In this document: positions 1 through 10,254 of the stretch, piece by piece | How the letters are laid out: each line of letters begins with the position of its first letter | Numbering within the stretch: position 1 is the first letter of the stretch | NCBI GenBank assembly: GCA_037903355.1 | Contig: JBAJFE010000014.1 | Span: 4,898,001 to 4,962,000 of the forward strand | Reading direction: 5' to 3' | Length of the DNA stretch: 64,000 nt | From: Trichuris trichiura | Taxonomy: Eukaryota > Nematoda > Enoplea > Trichinellida > Trichuridae | Notes under the pieces: generated by a model | Seen by the model: the letters and a program-made list of their open reading frames with translations, nothing else | What the model was told of the DNA's origin: nothing | The model's database searches: none | Program-made: the position numbers and the translations under genes

Positions 1-48
1 GCCTACGGTTTCGTGCATTAAAAGCATATTTACGCTATGTTTTCTTAC

Positions 49-3000
49 TCTCGATTTAGGCTCAACTGTAGTCTGTGGAAAGCCCTCATTTGGCACCCAC
101 CCGTTTGTTAACATAATATATTTTCGTTTTTCAGATGAATGCATAGTTTCTTCGTCTTCTTCCCACTTTGTGCTCGCTTTTGGTTGTGTGAAGTACCTGT
201 GAATTGTGTGAGAAACCGACATGAAATTGGAACAAGAGTCGAGCAAAACAGGAATTCTTACGCATATTAAACAGCCATGTAAAAAACTATCTGACCGTCT
301 ATGTTATCAATAATAGCCCATTGCGGTTATAATCAAAAATAAATCTACTAGCTCTTCCACGACTGACGATTATATTCAATTTTCAATGTAATATGGAACA
401 CTGAGCAACTCATAATGATAATTGGTTAAAGAAGCAGGTAGAAATCATGCAGTTTGCGTAAAATACCGCAGTGTAAATGTTGTTTTCTACAGCTAGATAT
501 CGACTCACTAGATCTTAAATGTTGGGAGAACAATCTTCAGGGGTTAAATGAATTTTGGGAGCTACTGGAATCCTTTAGCGTACTTTCAAACAAGAATGGA
601 ATTATGGCGTTACGAAATAACTGTTGACCATGATTAGGTGTCACAATGTGTGATAATATCATACTGAGGAAACAGTGGATGTTTGTTGGAATGCTTTAGG
701 TGCTTTGCTCCGTTTTCCTTCTCCTGTTGCATGCTCACGTAATTGGCTAGATTCTCTACTCCGTGTCGCAAATTATCCCAGCATTTTCGCGCCGCTTCAT
801 TGTTCAAATACCACAAACACTGCTGAAATTTCTGCACGCATATTTGCTGACGCTCTGCTTCAGGGATTGTTTTATCTCTGGAATATGTTCAGTGTAGAAA
901 TGCCCTAAGGTAATGGTATAACATTTTTTCAGACGTACTGCGTTTGGTTGAACAGTAACAATGCAAGGTCCATGTCTACAGTGCTGGATAAGCGATTGTA
1001 TTCCATGTCTTGAATGATATGCAATGTCACGTGTTGCTCACTCGGTGAAGGTGAAGGATGGCCTTCAGCTAAAAACGTATCTAAGTTAACCAGAAAACAA
1101 CAACGGCGCTATTTATCAGTGTTGGCGATTAAACCCTATATGTTTTGAGAATTGACTTTAACAAACAAGCATTACCATCCTAAGCGACTAGCATTATCCC
1201 AAGCCGATATAATATTAATTATGTACTACTGGAGTTTAGTTATTAGATTACCTGCAATCTTCTCTTTAAAAGTTTTCACGAGTGTTTCTACATTTACTTG
1301 AAACAGTTCGTGGATTTTTGTTCGGGGATATACTTCATCCAGTAAAATGGCTTTCATAGTCTGAAATAAAAATTCGCAGAAATTTTAATGCATACTGGCT
1401 TCAGGCGTAAGTTGTGTTAGTGCTGTTTGAAATTTGTCATTTCATTCGCATTTACATAATTGGTGCAGTCAAATTTGCGCTTTTATGAAGGCGTTTATGT
1501 TTACGTTCAAATATCCTACTCGCAGCTGGGTGCTTTTGTGCAGTAATCGCATTCTTCAAGCAGAGAAGCTCTGGTACTGGCTCAGTTTCATTGCCTTGGC
1601 TGTGCCGATTATGTATAGTAGCTAAGGCCTCAGAATGGAAAGAAAAATATCAAACAAACACCCCAACAACGGTAGGATGGTCACTTCTTATGGAACTGTA
1701 AGAGAGCAGCTTATTTCAAGACTATTTTGCAAAACCTGATAGACTCAGACTGAAGCTTAAATCAGACGACAAAGCTACGCTTAGTCCCCTTCTGCAAAGA
1801 AGAATGAAACCACCTTATATTCCACGGCAGCTTCTTCTCTGTACAGATTAATGGAGTGCCAATACGTAGTCCGCTGTCTCTGATTGTTTTAGAGTAGTCC
1901 ATGGGACATCTGAACAAGATGGCTTTCAGGCAGACGTGCAACCCGTTTTAAGAGATGCATAGACAGTATCTCCGCTACCGTTTAAAGAAAAAACAAACCC
2001 GCCTTTTTGGATCACCTGAGCAGATTTTTCCCAAGATGGTCACTATTACCGCATATGTGAATAAGGAACTCTGTTTCCTAGACATACAGAGTGGGCCAGA
2101 AGTAACTCCTCTTTGTATGAATTTTATTTCTGCATACCGTACAGCTGTTAGTTAATAGTAGTACAGTTCGGAAGCTTAAGGGATAGGCTATCTACTGATT
2201 GTCTTATGCCGCCTACTGATCTGACGTTTCTCCAACGGACTGTTATTTTTACAAAGAGCTCTTTCCCCAGAAAAAGAAACGTAAATTGTCAGAGGACCTT
2301 CGAAAAGAAATCTGACGGTCCTTTATTCCCGCAGCGAGAGGTCCTAACATACGGGTGAGTTCGCGCGTAGAACATTATCCACATCGCGTTCTTTCGAAAG
2401 ATGCTTGTCTCGATTTATGAACGAAGGGTTTAGTTGACATACGGTCATTTAAAAATGAACAAACAAATAAGAAACTTTGACTATATGAGGATAATAAATT
2501 ATGTTTCGGTATCGTTCAAAATAATTGTGAAACCTTAAAAATGTGAGGCATTCGAAACGTTGCCATTTGATTTAACCTTTTCTCGTCAACCTGCCGCTAT
2601 TACTTTCTCTGCTTCGTATGACAGCGTAATACAACGACACTAAAAGGCAAAATCCATCGTTCTGTTGGCGTCTTACCGAAAGAGATCTGTGCGTCCAAGG
2701 CTCATTGGATAAGCCTTTGCCGGAGTATGCGCCTGAAGCTACCGCACGCGAAAAGTGGTGAAGCACTCTGTCCAGAAGATAAGCAGGACGCAGATGAGGA
2801 GAGTTTTCTAAGTTATAGGCACAGTCCGGATGCTCAATCAACCACTGGCTGTCTGTTGCCGTATGACTTAGAACTAGATCACTCATGGTGAGCATATTCC
2901 ATTCTTTCTCGATCTTTTTAACAAACTCTTCCAGAAGTCCAAATCCGTCATTTGCGTTTGGGCCAAAAATTTCGTCATTTAGCTTCAGTTGGTCTGAAAT

Positions 3001-3860
3001 GCTCCAGGCATCCCTAGATTGACCCAACTTCTGCACAGGGGTTAAGTGAATCATATTATATCCGCTGTTCATTGTCACGGCAAATTGTTTTGCCCATCCA
3101 GAAAAAGGACCAAGAAGATTGGCGTATACACTCTGACAGGCAATGGCTTCTAATGGAAGGTTGGAACCGTTCAGCCTTGTTGCAATATTGGGCAGAATAT
3201 GAAAATAGCCGATCACTTCAGGGCAACTGATGCTGCTTTAAAAAATGAATTTTTAGCCTAATAAATTGTCTCTCTTAAAAGCCTCGTCTTACTTTGTTCC
3301 AAGCAACAAGCAAAACTTGAATGGACCTGGCCTTACACAACGCAGTTCAGCATATTGGCCAAAGTCATCGTTTTTGTTGATGCTGCCACGGTTCAAGTTC
3401 AAAGGGTACCAAATGTCGGTGTCAGTTGCAACTACGTTGTTCTGTACGTCTGGTTCATAAGTTGTGTAAAGGGAAATTTTTTGGCCAAACCAGCATGAGT
3501 GGAAGTTAAATCGAATTTTTGAACCTTAATGCAAATTGCATTTTTAAATAAGAAAAAGAACACCGTTAAGCTCAGCAGCTTTCCAGCAGACTCCAAGCGA
3601 AGGCTGCAGAAACTGTTAAATTCACAAGTAAAACAGAAACCTCTCTCAGTACAAAAAAACTAGCATTTGTCAGCTACTTCTGATCGTATGTTTGCTGGGA
3701 TGCACTGCTGCATGGTCGGGTGAAAGATAGAACTTCAGACTTGTAATAACATGAAATAATAGTCTGTGTGTAACTCACCTTTCTCGACAAAGTAAAGCAT
3801 TGATTCATAATCTTTCCTTGGTTCAAGCGTAAGAACGAAAGTCGAGTAAAGTTGCTCCAT
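49..3860 (-). CDS. AGL: Glycogen debranching enzyme, N-terminal exons (gene runs off left edge)
   Basis: This is the start of the bifunctional debranching enzyme (4-alpha-glucanotransferase plus amylo-1,6-glucosidase) of cytosolic glycogen breakdown. I find seven exons on the minus strand: 3779-3860, 3293-3524, 2677-3235, 1252-1360, 939-1068, 665-877 and 49-196. They total 1473 nt (491 codons), and phases agree at every junction. Family landmarks seen are GYNMIHLTPVQKLGQSRDAW, then DLVLSHTATDSQW, PHLRPAYLLDRVLHHFS, HELFQVNVETLV, LHIIQDMEYNRL and MLTNGWVPNEGF. The predicted start is the ATG at 3858-3860, and its protein begins MEQLYSTFVLTLEPRKDYES, aligned with the known N-terminus. The exon-3 acceptor could be 3 nt further in. 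The glucanotransferase catalytic carboxylates and the whole glucosidase half lie outside the window. A donor GTAAGA follows the last exon at position 48. Confidence 0.9.
1361..2676 (-). other. Intron 3 of the debranching enzyme gene
   Basis: This 1.3-kb intron is flanked by a GTAAGA donor at 2676 and a TTTCAG acceptor ending at 1361. It is much longer than the other introns of the gene and contains the Penelope-like fragment listed separately. Nothing else in it looks coding. Confidence 0.8.
1822..2160 (+). pseudogene. Decayed Penelope-like reverse transcriptase fragment
   Basis: Plus-strand translation across this stretch, with stops and a frame change, reads FHGSFFSVQINGVPIRSPLS. This resembles the reverse-transcriptase motif of Penelope-like elements (F.FNG..Y.Q..G.PMGSPLS). 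After a frame change it reads KPAFLDHL, and later NKELCFLDIQSG, resembling the 'LPFLDILV' segment that follows the YVDD region in that family. Two in-frame stops and the frame change show it is dead. It lies inside an intron of the debranching gene, on the opposite strand. The assignment rests on short motifs only. Confidence 0.45.
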
Positions 3861-3951
3861 GTTTTGCGATTTCGTTTCTACAATTTTTGAAACTACGTTA
3901 TATGCTAATGCAACATCAATAAAAAAATTTTTAACTATAACTTTTTTACTA

Positions 3952-4246
3952 AATGTAACTTCTTGGTACGGGACCGTATAGTTTCATGTTGAGTTTCTTT
4001 TACGGAAATTTTGTCCCGTTGATAATATTTTTATTATTCCGTAGCTTTCGGGTCAAACGAGACCCGTCTTCAGCGGTGTTAAAATAAAGCAATGACGTAA
4101 CAAAAATTCAAATACACCGTGAATTTTCGTTACGTCATTGCTTTATATTAACACCGCTGAAGACGGGTCTCGTTTGACCCGAAAGCTACGGAATAATAAA
4201 AATATTATCAACGGGACAAAATTTCCGTAAAAAAAACTCAACATGA
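3952..4246. mobile_element. Palindromic (foldback) insertion with CTGANGA...GAAA stem-loops
   Basis: A near-perfect palindrome runs from 3980 to 4250, centred near 4111, with arms of about 120 bp. Each arm contains one copy of a stem-loop module (4043-4073 on minus, 4157-4187 on plus): CTGAAGAC, stem GGGTC/GACCC, then GAAAGCT. The insertion is bracketed by a 13-bp direct repeat, AACTTTTTTACTA, at 3939-3951 and 4247-4259. The right copy overlaps the last bases of the palindrome. It sits about 100-390 bp upstream of the debranching enzyme start codon, so it may lie in that promoter. It has no coding capacity. Confidence 0.75.
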
Positions 4247-4259
4247 AACTTTTTTACTA

Positions 4260-5444
4260 CAAGAGAATACGAAGTGAACTGAACAAGTTTCTGGTTGTTC
4301 GATAAAGGTCAAAATGAACAGCTCCGTGTAAAACGGTGTTGCTTTGAGTTTAAGTGGAGTAGGATTTCATGGCCGAAGTGTTCATTTTAATATGATAAGG
4401 CAAGGCACTTACGGTTTAACAGTTAAACAAAGAGCGGACTTCCTGTGTGACGGATTGAAGACAGACAGCCAATGTTGCGAGCGCTCCCTTCGGCAGAGGG
4501 ATGTCAACTGAGCCTCAGTTAACCGGCTTTGCTAACAGAACATGCTTTAAAGCTATTTCCGTTTTAAAGCAAAATGATTCTTCAGAATTGAAACAGTTAA
4601 TACAGGAGAATCAATGAAGTACGCCTCAGACTCTACCATCTGAATGACAGTTATTCTAGTTTTGAATTATGTGATTCAGCGGGGAAATACAAGAGATTTT
4701 TAAAAATGAGAAATGCATCACATATGTTACTTGAAAAAAATTGCGGATATTCGCAATAGAGACCGATGCATCATGTCACTGAAGAATTAGACGCTAATGC
4801 ATTTGTTCGTCTCTTTGATGGGTGTTTGTATCAATGTAGGGGGCAGGGAACAGAATCCTACGTGTCTTCGGCTGAGCCGTAGGATGAGGCAGTGACGCTT
4901 TTCTGGGAATGCATAATTTATGGAAAGAGCAAAGATTTTCCCTTGGAAAGTTTATGATTTAGCTAAGAAGTAGCAGTAGAAACAGCGGATGCTTTGAAGA
5001 CTTTCCTAAATCACATGAATGCTAGAAGTTTAATATTCACGTGCAGTTGGCTTCTGACAACGAAGATGGAGGGACCCGCATAGTTAACCCTTGAGATCCG
5101 CGATAGGATCCATGAGCCTGTCTAACGCTACAGTTTGATTACGATATTCGGGGGCTTGACAGAGTAAACGTCGTCGCTTGTTAACTGCGCTCCTGACAGG
5201 CACAACACGAACAATAATGAAACTTTTCAAATCAAAGGGACGAAATAAAAGGTGTGCGCACGCAGTACGATAAGTAGTTTCAATGCTTTGAAGTTGCTCT
5301 GTAATGAGTGGAACAGCTCGAGCAGTACGATTTTTAAAAAATGATGTCATCTTAATGCTAAACTTCTGCATGACGTACATTCTTGTGGGAAATATGAATG
5401 AGAAACACAGCTAACAACGAAAAAGCATAATATGGGAAAAGAAT
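4260..5444. other. Intergenic stretch, no recognised gene
   Basis: No homologous coding region was recognised. A 98-codon minus-strand reading frame (5084-5380) is open but matches no family I know and has no clear splice or start context. Confidence 0.5.
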
Positions 5445-5608
5445 TGTCATGTTTCGCGGTACATGCGGACCGAAGGGGTTTCCCAAAGCAGTTTACTAAG
5501 CAAAAGCACCCAGAAACACACACCGTAAGGAGAGAGTAACTGAACGTAACGCAGTGCGCAGGTTCTATTCATAGACAATGCGATAGTCTCGGCGTTCAAT
5601 ACACAACA
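5445..5608 (-). repeat. 3' LTR of intact Gypsy element
   Basis: This 164-bp direct repeat matches 9639-9802. In element orientation it is the downstream LTR. It lies 11 bp beyond the gag-pol stop codon and is preceded on its left by target duplication AGAAT. Confidence 0.95.
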
Positions 5609-5619
5609 CCACCGCACCC

Positions 5620-8600
5620 TTAGATGACATAATCGCGTAGATGTGGGGGCGGGCGGCGAGTCCTTACTGGACGTGACGAAATTGGCGGTGCTGCGGACGT
5701 TGGGCAGCTGTCCGTGCGGACATCGAGTGTTCGTTCTTCATCGTGATCCATGTGAAGCCTTTCTGTGGACTTTGCTTGTCCCGAATCTGGGTCAGCAAGA
5801 TTGTCCGGCCGAATGTGGTCGACATGACGCTGCACGACCTTTCCGTCAGATGTAATCGCTTTGTATGAGACTGGGCCCGTGGGCTGAGTGATGACCGCAG
5901 GCGTCCACTTTGGACCAGCAGAGAAATTCTTGACGTACACAGGTTGTTTGGCCTGTAAAACGCGCGGTTTGTTCGACAACGTAACGTCATCTATCTTGCT
6001 CTGGCGCATGGTCGCGGAATCGGGATGAAGACGGTCGAGGCGAGTTTTCAAGCGACGATTCATCAAAAGTTCGGCGGGAGATCGACCGGTCGTGACACAT
6101 GGCGTCGTGTGTTGCGACAGCAAGAAGCTTGCCAGCCGCTGATTCAAGCTTCCCGTTGTCATGCGGCGGAGGGCGTCTTTCGCCGTTTGGACCATTCGCT
6201 CTGCTTGACCGTTACTTGACGGATGGTACGGCGATGTCCTTGCATGGCGAATTGAGTTCCTTTTGAGGAAGTCGCTAAATTCCGAAGACGTAAAAGCTGT
6301 CCCGTTGTCGGACACAATGGTGTCGGGAAGTCCGTGCGTGGCAAACAAGCATCGCAACTCTCGAATCAGTGCGCTTGCTGATAGCGTAGCGACTGGCACA
6401 ACTTCGAGCCATTTAGAAAATGAATCTACGACGATCAGAAATAGTCGCCCTTGAAATGGCCCGGCAAAGTCTACATGCACTCTAGACCATGGCGATCGGG
6501 TTACTTCCCACGGATACGTGGGAGCCTTGGCGCACTCGTGCCTTGACTCCTGACACGGGCGGCACTTCTTAACGCGTTCTTCAATGTGTCGGTCGATGCC
6601 CGGCCACCAGACGTATGATCTGGCCAAGCCTTTCATCCGGACAATGCCGGGATGGCCGAAATGTAGCTCGTCCAGCACAGCGCTCCTTCCTTCTTCCGGA
6701 ATGATGACGCGGTTGCCCCAGAGGAGACAACCCAAGTGACAAGATATTTCGTGCTGTCGCCTTATAAAAGGCGAAAAATGGTCCTCAACCGGACCTGACG
6801 GCCAGCCCTTCCATGCCCAGTTGAGAACACGTGCTATTACTGGGTCACGGGCAGACATTGCGGCAATCTCTGTCGCGTTTAGTGGCGGACTTGGCAACTC
6901 CTCTAGAAAGCGGACTTCGGCCAGAGGCGGGATGCGAATTTCAGCTGAAGGAGCTGGTAGTCTGCTTAGACCATCTGCGTGAGGAATGGCGTTGCCCGGA
7001 CGGTAGAGTAGTTCGTAATCGTACGCTCTTAGTAGCTGTGACCAGCGTAGCAATCGCGGTGAAAGTATTTGAGGCGTAGCTTTTCCTGAGGCGAGCAATC
7101 CCAGTAAGGGCTTATGATCTGTCACGATCGTAAACCGACGGCCGTAAAGGTAATCGTGGAATTTTTTTACGCTGCTGACGATGGCCAGCGCTTCGCGATC
7201 TATTTGAGCGTAGTTGCGTTCCGTCGGAGTCATCGTTCGTGAAAAGAAGGCTATTGGTGCTTCGCCTCTTTTCCCCATGTCGTGGGCTAACACGGCTCCT
7301 ATGCCGTACTGCGAAGCGTCACACGTGAGAGTGATGGGAAGTGATTCATCGTAACCAACAAGAAAACTTTCGTGCGAAAGCAATTGCTTGACTTTCTTGA
7401 ACGCTTCGTCGTGCACATGAGTCCATTCCCATTTTGCGTTCGCTCGAAGTAGCTCGTGCAGTGGTTCAGCGACAGTGGCTTTATCTTTCAAGAAATGATG
7501 GTAGAAATTCAACAAGCCGAGGAATGCCTGCAATTCCTTTTTGTCGTTAGGGGCAGGTGCTTTATGGATTGCGTCAATCTTTGCCTTAGTTGGATGAATA
7601 CCCGAAGCATCCAAGCGGTAACCGAGAAAATCGACGCTTTGCACTCCGAAAAGGCATTTGTCCCTGCGAACCCGAAGACCGGAGGAACGAAAGCGGTTGA
7701 AAACATCTCGTAAGCGGTTAGCTAAGGCGTCGTCTGAGTCGGCCTTCACCAAAATGTCGTCGAAATATGGTGTTACTCCCGGAATGCCGCGGAGCAGATT
7801 CTCCATACATGACTGAAAAATTCCCGGAGCCGTGCATACGCCAAATTGGAGACGTTTAACGCGGAAAGCGCCTCTGTGTGTCACTATCGTTTGAACGTCG
7901 GCGGATTTGTCGTCGACACGAATTTGAAGATAAGCGTTCGCGAGATCCAGTTTTGCATAAGCTCTTCCGCCTGCTTGTGAGCGAAGTATCCGATCCACTT
8001 GTGGAATTGGGTACGGATGTTGTCGTAAAGCCTTATTGATAGTGCACTTATAGTCAGCACATAGGCGAACCTCGCCGTTCTGTTTCATCACCGGAACAAC
8101 GGGCGTAGCCCATGCAACGTTTTCAGTAGGTTCCAATACGCCATGGCGAATGAGTCGGTCAATTTCGGCGTCAATTTTGGGAACCAAGGCGATTGGGACT
8201 CTTCTGGCCTTCATTTGAATTGGCTTTACGGAAGGGTCGAGATGTAAATGTACTGGGGGTCCCTTGTATGCACCCAAGTCGTCGTGGCCAAAAACGTCAG
8301 CGAATTCATTGAGTACGTGCCCAATTGGGTCACTATCAATGTGATGAATGCCGACAAAGCGGATGCCCAAGGTTTCGAACCAGTCGCTTCCGAGTAGACT
8401 AGTTCTACGTCCCTTGGCGACATAGAGACGGAGACGTCCCTTGTGGCGACCGTACGACACATCGACAGTACAGACTCCTGCGAGGGGAACAACTCGCCGT
8501 TGAAAGTCAACTAACCTTAGGCGACATGGCTCGATGGGCGGCCCCGTTGATTTCCAAAGTGAACGATAAGTTTCCTTGGAAATGACGGTGAAGTCAGATC

Positions 8601-9558
8601 CTGAATCTATTTCCATGCGACACGGCACGTTATTTATGATGACGGTTGTGCTTGTTTTCTTCTGGCGGTTGCTCGTGACGAACAGTATGCTATCTTCCCG
8701 ATAGGCATCCGTTGGGGAATCGCTTACCTTGTGACGTAAGGTGTTGGCCGAAACCCTCTTGTTCGTCGCATTCTTGCGTGCTGAGCTGACAGGAGAACTG
8801 CGTACATTTTTCGATCTGCAGACACGTTCGATGTGGCCCTCGCGAGAGCATCGCCGACATATGGCGTTTCTGAAACGGCACTGGGACCGCGGGTGGTCGC
8901 CTCCGCACCCGGCGCACGGGTTTCGCCTGAACGCAGCGACGGTCTTTTCTTCGGCGTCTTTCGGCGGGCGCATATTCCTGCCTTTGCGAATTTGCTGAGC
9001 GACAGCAGTTTCAGCGTGCGAACCGTTTGCTGAACGAATGTCTCTGGCCTGACTGGACGCTGACTCAGCGGCAATCGCTTCTCGTATGGCGCCGTTCAGG
9101 TCGAGCTCTGCGCGCGCAAGAAGACGTTTTTGTAGTTCCTCGTCCTTCAGGCCGCACACGAGTTGATCTCTGAGTCTCTCGCTCAGGTTAGATCCGAAAT
9201 TGCAGTCGTCTGCAAGGTGACGGAGATCGGCTACATAGGCGGCAACTCCCTCACCTTCCCGTTGGAGACGACGCTGGAAAGTGAAGCGTTGGTAAATCAC
9301 TGACGGTTTCGGAATGAAATGGCTCTTCAAGACATTGACAATGTCTTCATAAGACACGTCGGAGAGTGACTGCGGCGATATTAGGGACTTAGCGATGGTC
9401 AGTGTCGGTAGGCCGCACACTGCCAACAAGGTAGCCCTCTTCTTCGCGTCGTCAGTAATTCCATTTGCTTCGCAAAAGAACTTCAGTCGTTCAGCGTAGA
9501 CGTCCCAGGAAGCTGGCTGGCTGACGTCGAAGGGTTCGATACACGCGGCGTTCGGCAT
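5620..9558 (-). CDS. Gag-Pol polyprotein of Gypsy element (single frame, 1312 aa)
   Basis: One uninterrupted frame encodes all retrotransposon functions. The ATG at 9556-9558 (protein MPNAACIEPFDVSQPASWDV) was chosen because the frame further upstream runs through the LTR and primer site. In order it shows a Gag domain and a zinc knuckle in the segment CAGCGGDHPRSQCRFRN...C..C.REGHIERVC. The aspartic protease DSG (MEIDSGSDFTVIS) follows. Next come reverse transcriptase with YFDDILV, RNase H with TCDASQYGIGAVLAH, and an integrase HHCC zinc finger (HFGHPGIVRMKGL...CRPC). The DDE core shows HVDFAGPF, VSDNGTAF and PYHPSSNGQAERM. It ends with a GP[Y/F]-like tail and no chromodomain. Several other open frames in this interval are antisense or shifted shadows of it. 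It makes Gag particles and copies the element's RNA to DNA for insertion; all key motifs appear present. Confidence 0.95.
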   Translation of the reverse strand: MPNAACIEPFDVSQPASWDVYAERLKFFCEANGITDDAKKRATLLAVCGLPTLTIAKSLISPQSLSDVSYEDIVNVLKSHFIPKPSVIYQRFTFQRRLQREGEGVAAYVADLRHLADDCNFGSNLSERLRDQLVCGLKDEELQKRLLARAELDLNGAIREAIAAESASSQARDIRSANGSHAETAVAQQIRKGRNMRPPKDAEEKTVAAFRRNPCAGCGGDHPRSQCRFRNAICRRCSREGHIERVCRSKNVRSSPVSSARKNATNKRVSANTLRHKVSDSPTDAYREDSILFVTSNRQKKTSTTVIINNVPCRMEIDSGSDFTVISKETYRSLWKSTGPPIEPCRLRLVDFQRRVVPLAGVCTVDVSYGRHKGRLRLYVAKGRRTSLLGSDWFETLGIRFVGIHHIDSDPIGHVLNEFADVFGHDDLGAYKGPPVHLHLDPSVKPIQMKARRVPIALVPKIDAEIDRLIRHGVLEPTENVAWATPVVPVMKQNGEVRLCADYKCTINKALRQHPYPIPQVDRILRSQAGGRAYAKLDLANAYLQIRVDDKSADVQTIVTHRGAFRVKRLQFGVCTAPGIFQSCMENLLRGIPGVTPYFDDILVKADSDDALANRLRDVFNRFRSSGLRVRRDKCLFGVQSVDFLGYRLDASGIHPTKAKIDAIHKAPAPNDKKELQAFLGLLNFYHHFLKDKATVAEPLHELLRANAKWEWTHVHDEAFKKVKQLLSHESFLVGYDESLPITLTCDASQYGIGAVLAHDMGKRGEAPIAFFSRTMTPTERNYAQIDREALAIVSSVKKFHDYLYGRRFTIVTDHKPLLGLLASGKATPQILSPRLLRWSQLLRAYDYELLYRPGNAIPHADGLSRLPAPSAEIRIPPLAEVRFLEELPSPPLNATEIAAMSARDPVIARVLNWAWKGWPSGPVEDHFSPFIRRQHEISCHLGCLLWGNRVIIPEEGRSAVLDELHFGHPGIVRMKGLARSYVWWPGIDRHIEERVKKCRPCQESRHECAKAPTYPWEVTRSPWSRVHVDFAGPFQGRLFLIVVDSFSKWLEVVPVATLSASALIRELRCLFATHGLPDTIVSDNGTAFTSSEFSDFLKRNSIRHARTSPYHPSSNGQAERMVQTAKDALRRMTTGSLNQRLASFLLSQHTTPCVTTGRSPAELLMNRRLKTRLDRLHPDSATMRQSKIDDVTLSNKPRVLQAKQPVYVKNFSAGPKWTPAVITQPTGPVSYKAITSDGKVVQRHVDHIRPDNLADPDSGQAKSTERLHMDHDEERTLDVRTDSCPTSAAPPISSRPVRTRRPPPHLRDYVI

Positions 9559-9638
9559 GACGAGAGGAGAAAAAAAAACCGGCAGAGACGGCGCAAAACG
9601 AAGGGTGATGATAGGAGACTGGGTCACCTCGTCGCCAG

Positions 9639-9802
9639 TGTCATGTTTCGCGGTACATGCGGACCGAAGGGGTTTCCCAAAGCAGTTTACTAAGCAAAAG
9701 CACCCAGAAACACACACCGTAAGGAGAGAGTAACTGAACGTAACGCAGTGCGCAGGTTCTATTCATAGACAATGCGATAGTCTCGGCGTTCAATACACAA
9801 CA
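9639..9802 (-). repeat. 5' LTR of intact Gypsy element
   Basis: This 164-bp repeat is identical by eye to 5445-5608 and is followed on its right by target duplication AGAAT at 9803-9807. In element orientation it carries the promoter and precedes the primer-binding site. Confidence 0.95.
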
Positions 9803-9892
9803 AGAATAGACGACCAGAGAGCGTTACGCTGACACGGAACTTTCGATTACTTTGATCCCCCATTGAAGCAATTAGCATAGATACCTGAATAT

Positions 9893-10254
9893 TGAAAACT
9901 GGATGTTTTGTAACGGGTTGAATTTTCATGGTTGTAAGGTCTTCTACGGCTTTTCCCGTTTTTTCGTTGTGCTTTTATCTGTAATTAAACTAAACAACTG
10001 CTCTACCAACCCTTGAGAGTTCCTTTTTTCTTATCTGTTGTTCGGGTTCACGTGAGTTTTTCTCTCCACCACCTCACTGACGACGGAACTAGAGCGTTCC
10101 GAAAGCTTTGAACAATAAAACAGTTGAGTGCGTTGATATCTGTACTTTTCTTAATAACGGCTCATCCATCCGTTGGTAGAGCAGTTGTTTAGTTTAATTA
10201 CAGATAACAGCACAACGAAAAAACGGGAAAAAGCAGTAGAAGACCTTACAACCA
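9893..10254. mobile_element. Foldback element with 14-bp flanking direct repeats
   Basis: Inverted arms run from 9929 to about 10009 and from about 10174 to 10254 (left arm begins TGGTTGTAAGGTCTTCTACG). The central part contains one stem-loop module at 10077-10107: CTGACGAC, stem GGAAC/GTTCC, GAAAGCT, followed by AACAATAAA. The 14-bp sequence AGATACCTGAATAT occurs at 9879-9892 and again at 10255-10268, so the whole 362-bp segment looks like one insertion. As at 3952-4246, about 36 bp separate the left direct repeat from the inverted arm. Confidence 0.75.

Larger units (their letters stand above)
5445..9802 (-). mobile_element. Intact Gypsy (Ty3-like) LTR retrotransposon
   Basis: This is a complete 4.36-kb element. 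Two 164-bp LTRs (5445-5608 and 9639-9802), identical by eye and bounded by TG...CA, flank a single long open reading frame on the minus strand. A 5-bp target duplication AGAAT lies at 5440-5444 and 9803-9807. One base inside the 5' LTR (right side), the minus strand starts TGGCGACGAGG, placed as a primer-binding site; the tRNA was not identified. A purine-rich tract (AAGGGTGCGGTGG on minus) abuts the 3' LTR. Identical LTRs and an open frame indicate a recent insertion. Confidence 0.95.

Noticed and set aside
4157..4187. Calling the stem-loop modules proven hammerhead ribozymes
   Set aside because: Core boxes and stem II match, but an extra C is present and stems I/III with a cleavage site were not established, so it is kept as a finding and not annotated as ncRNA.
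8724..9074. Antisense and shifted open frames inside the Gypsy gag-pol (for example 8724-9074 and 6831-7079)
   Set aside because: They are shadows of the long Gag-Pol frame, with no independent similarity.
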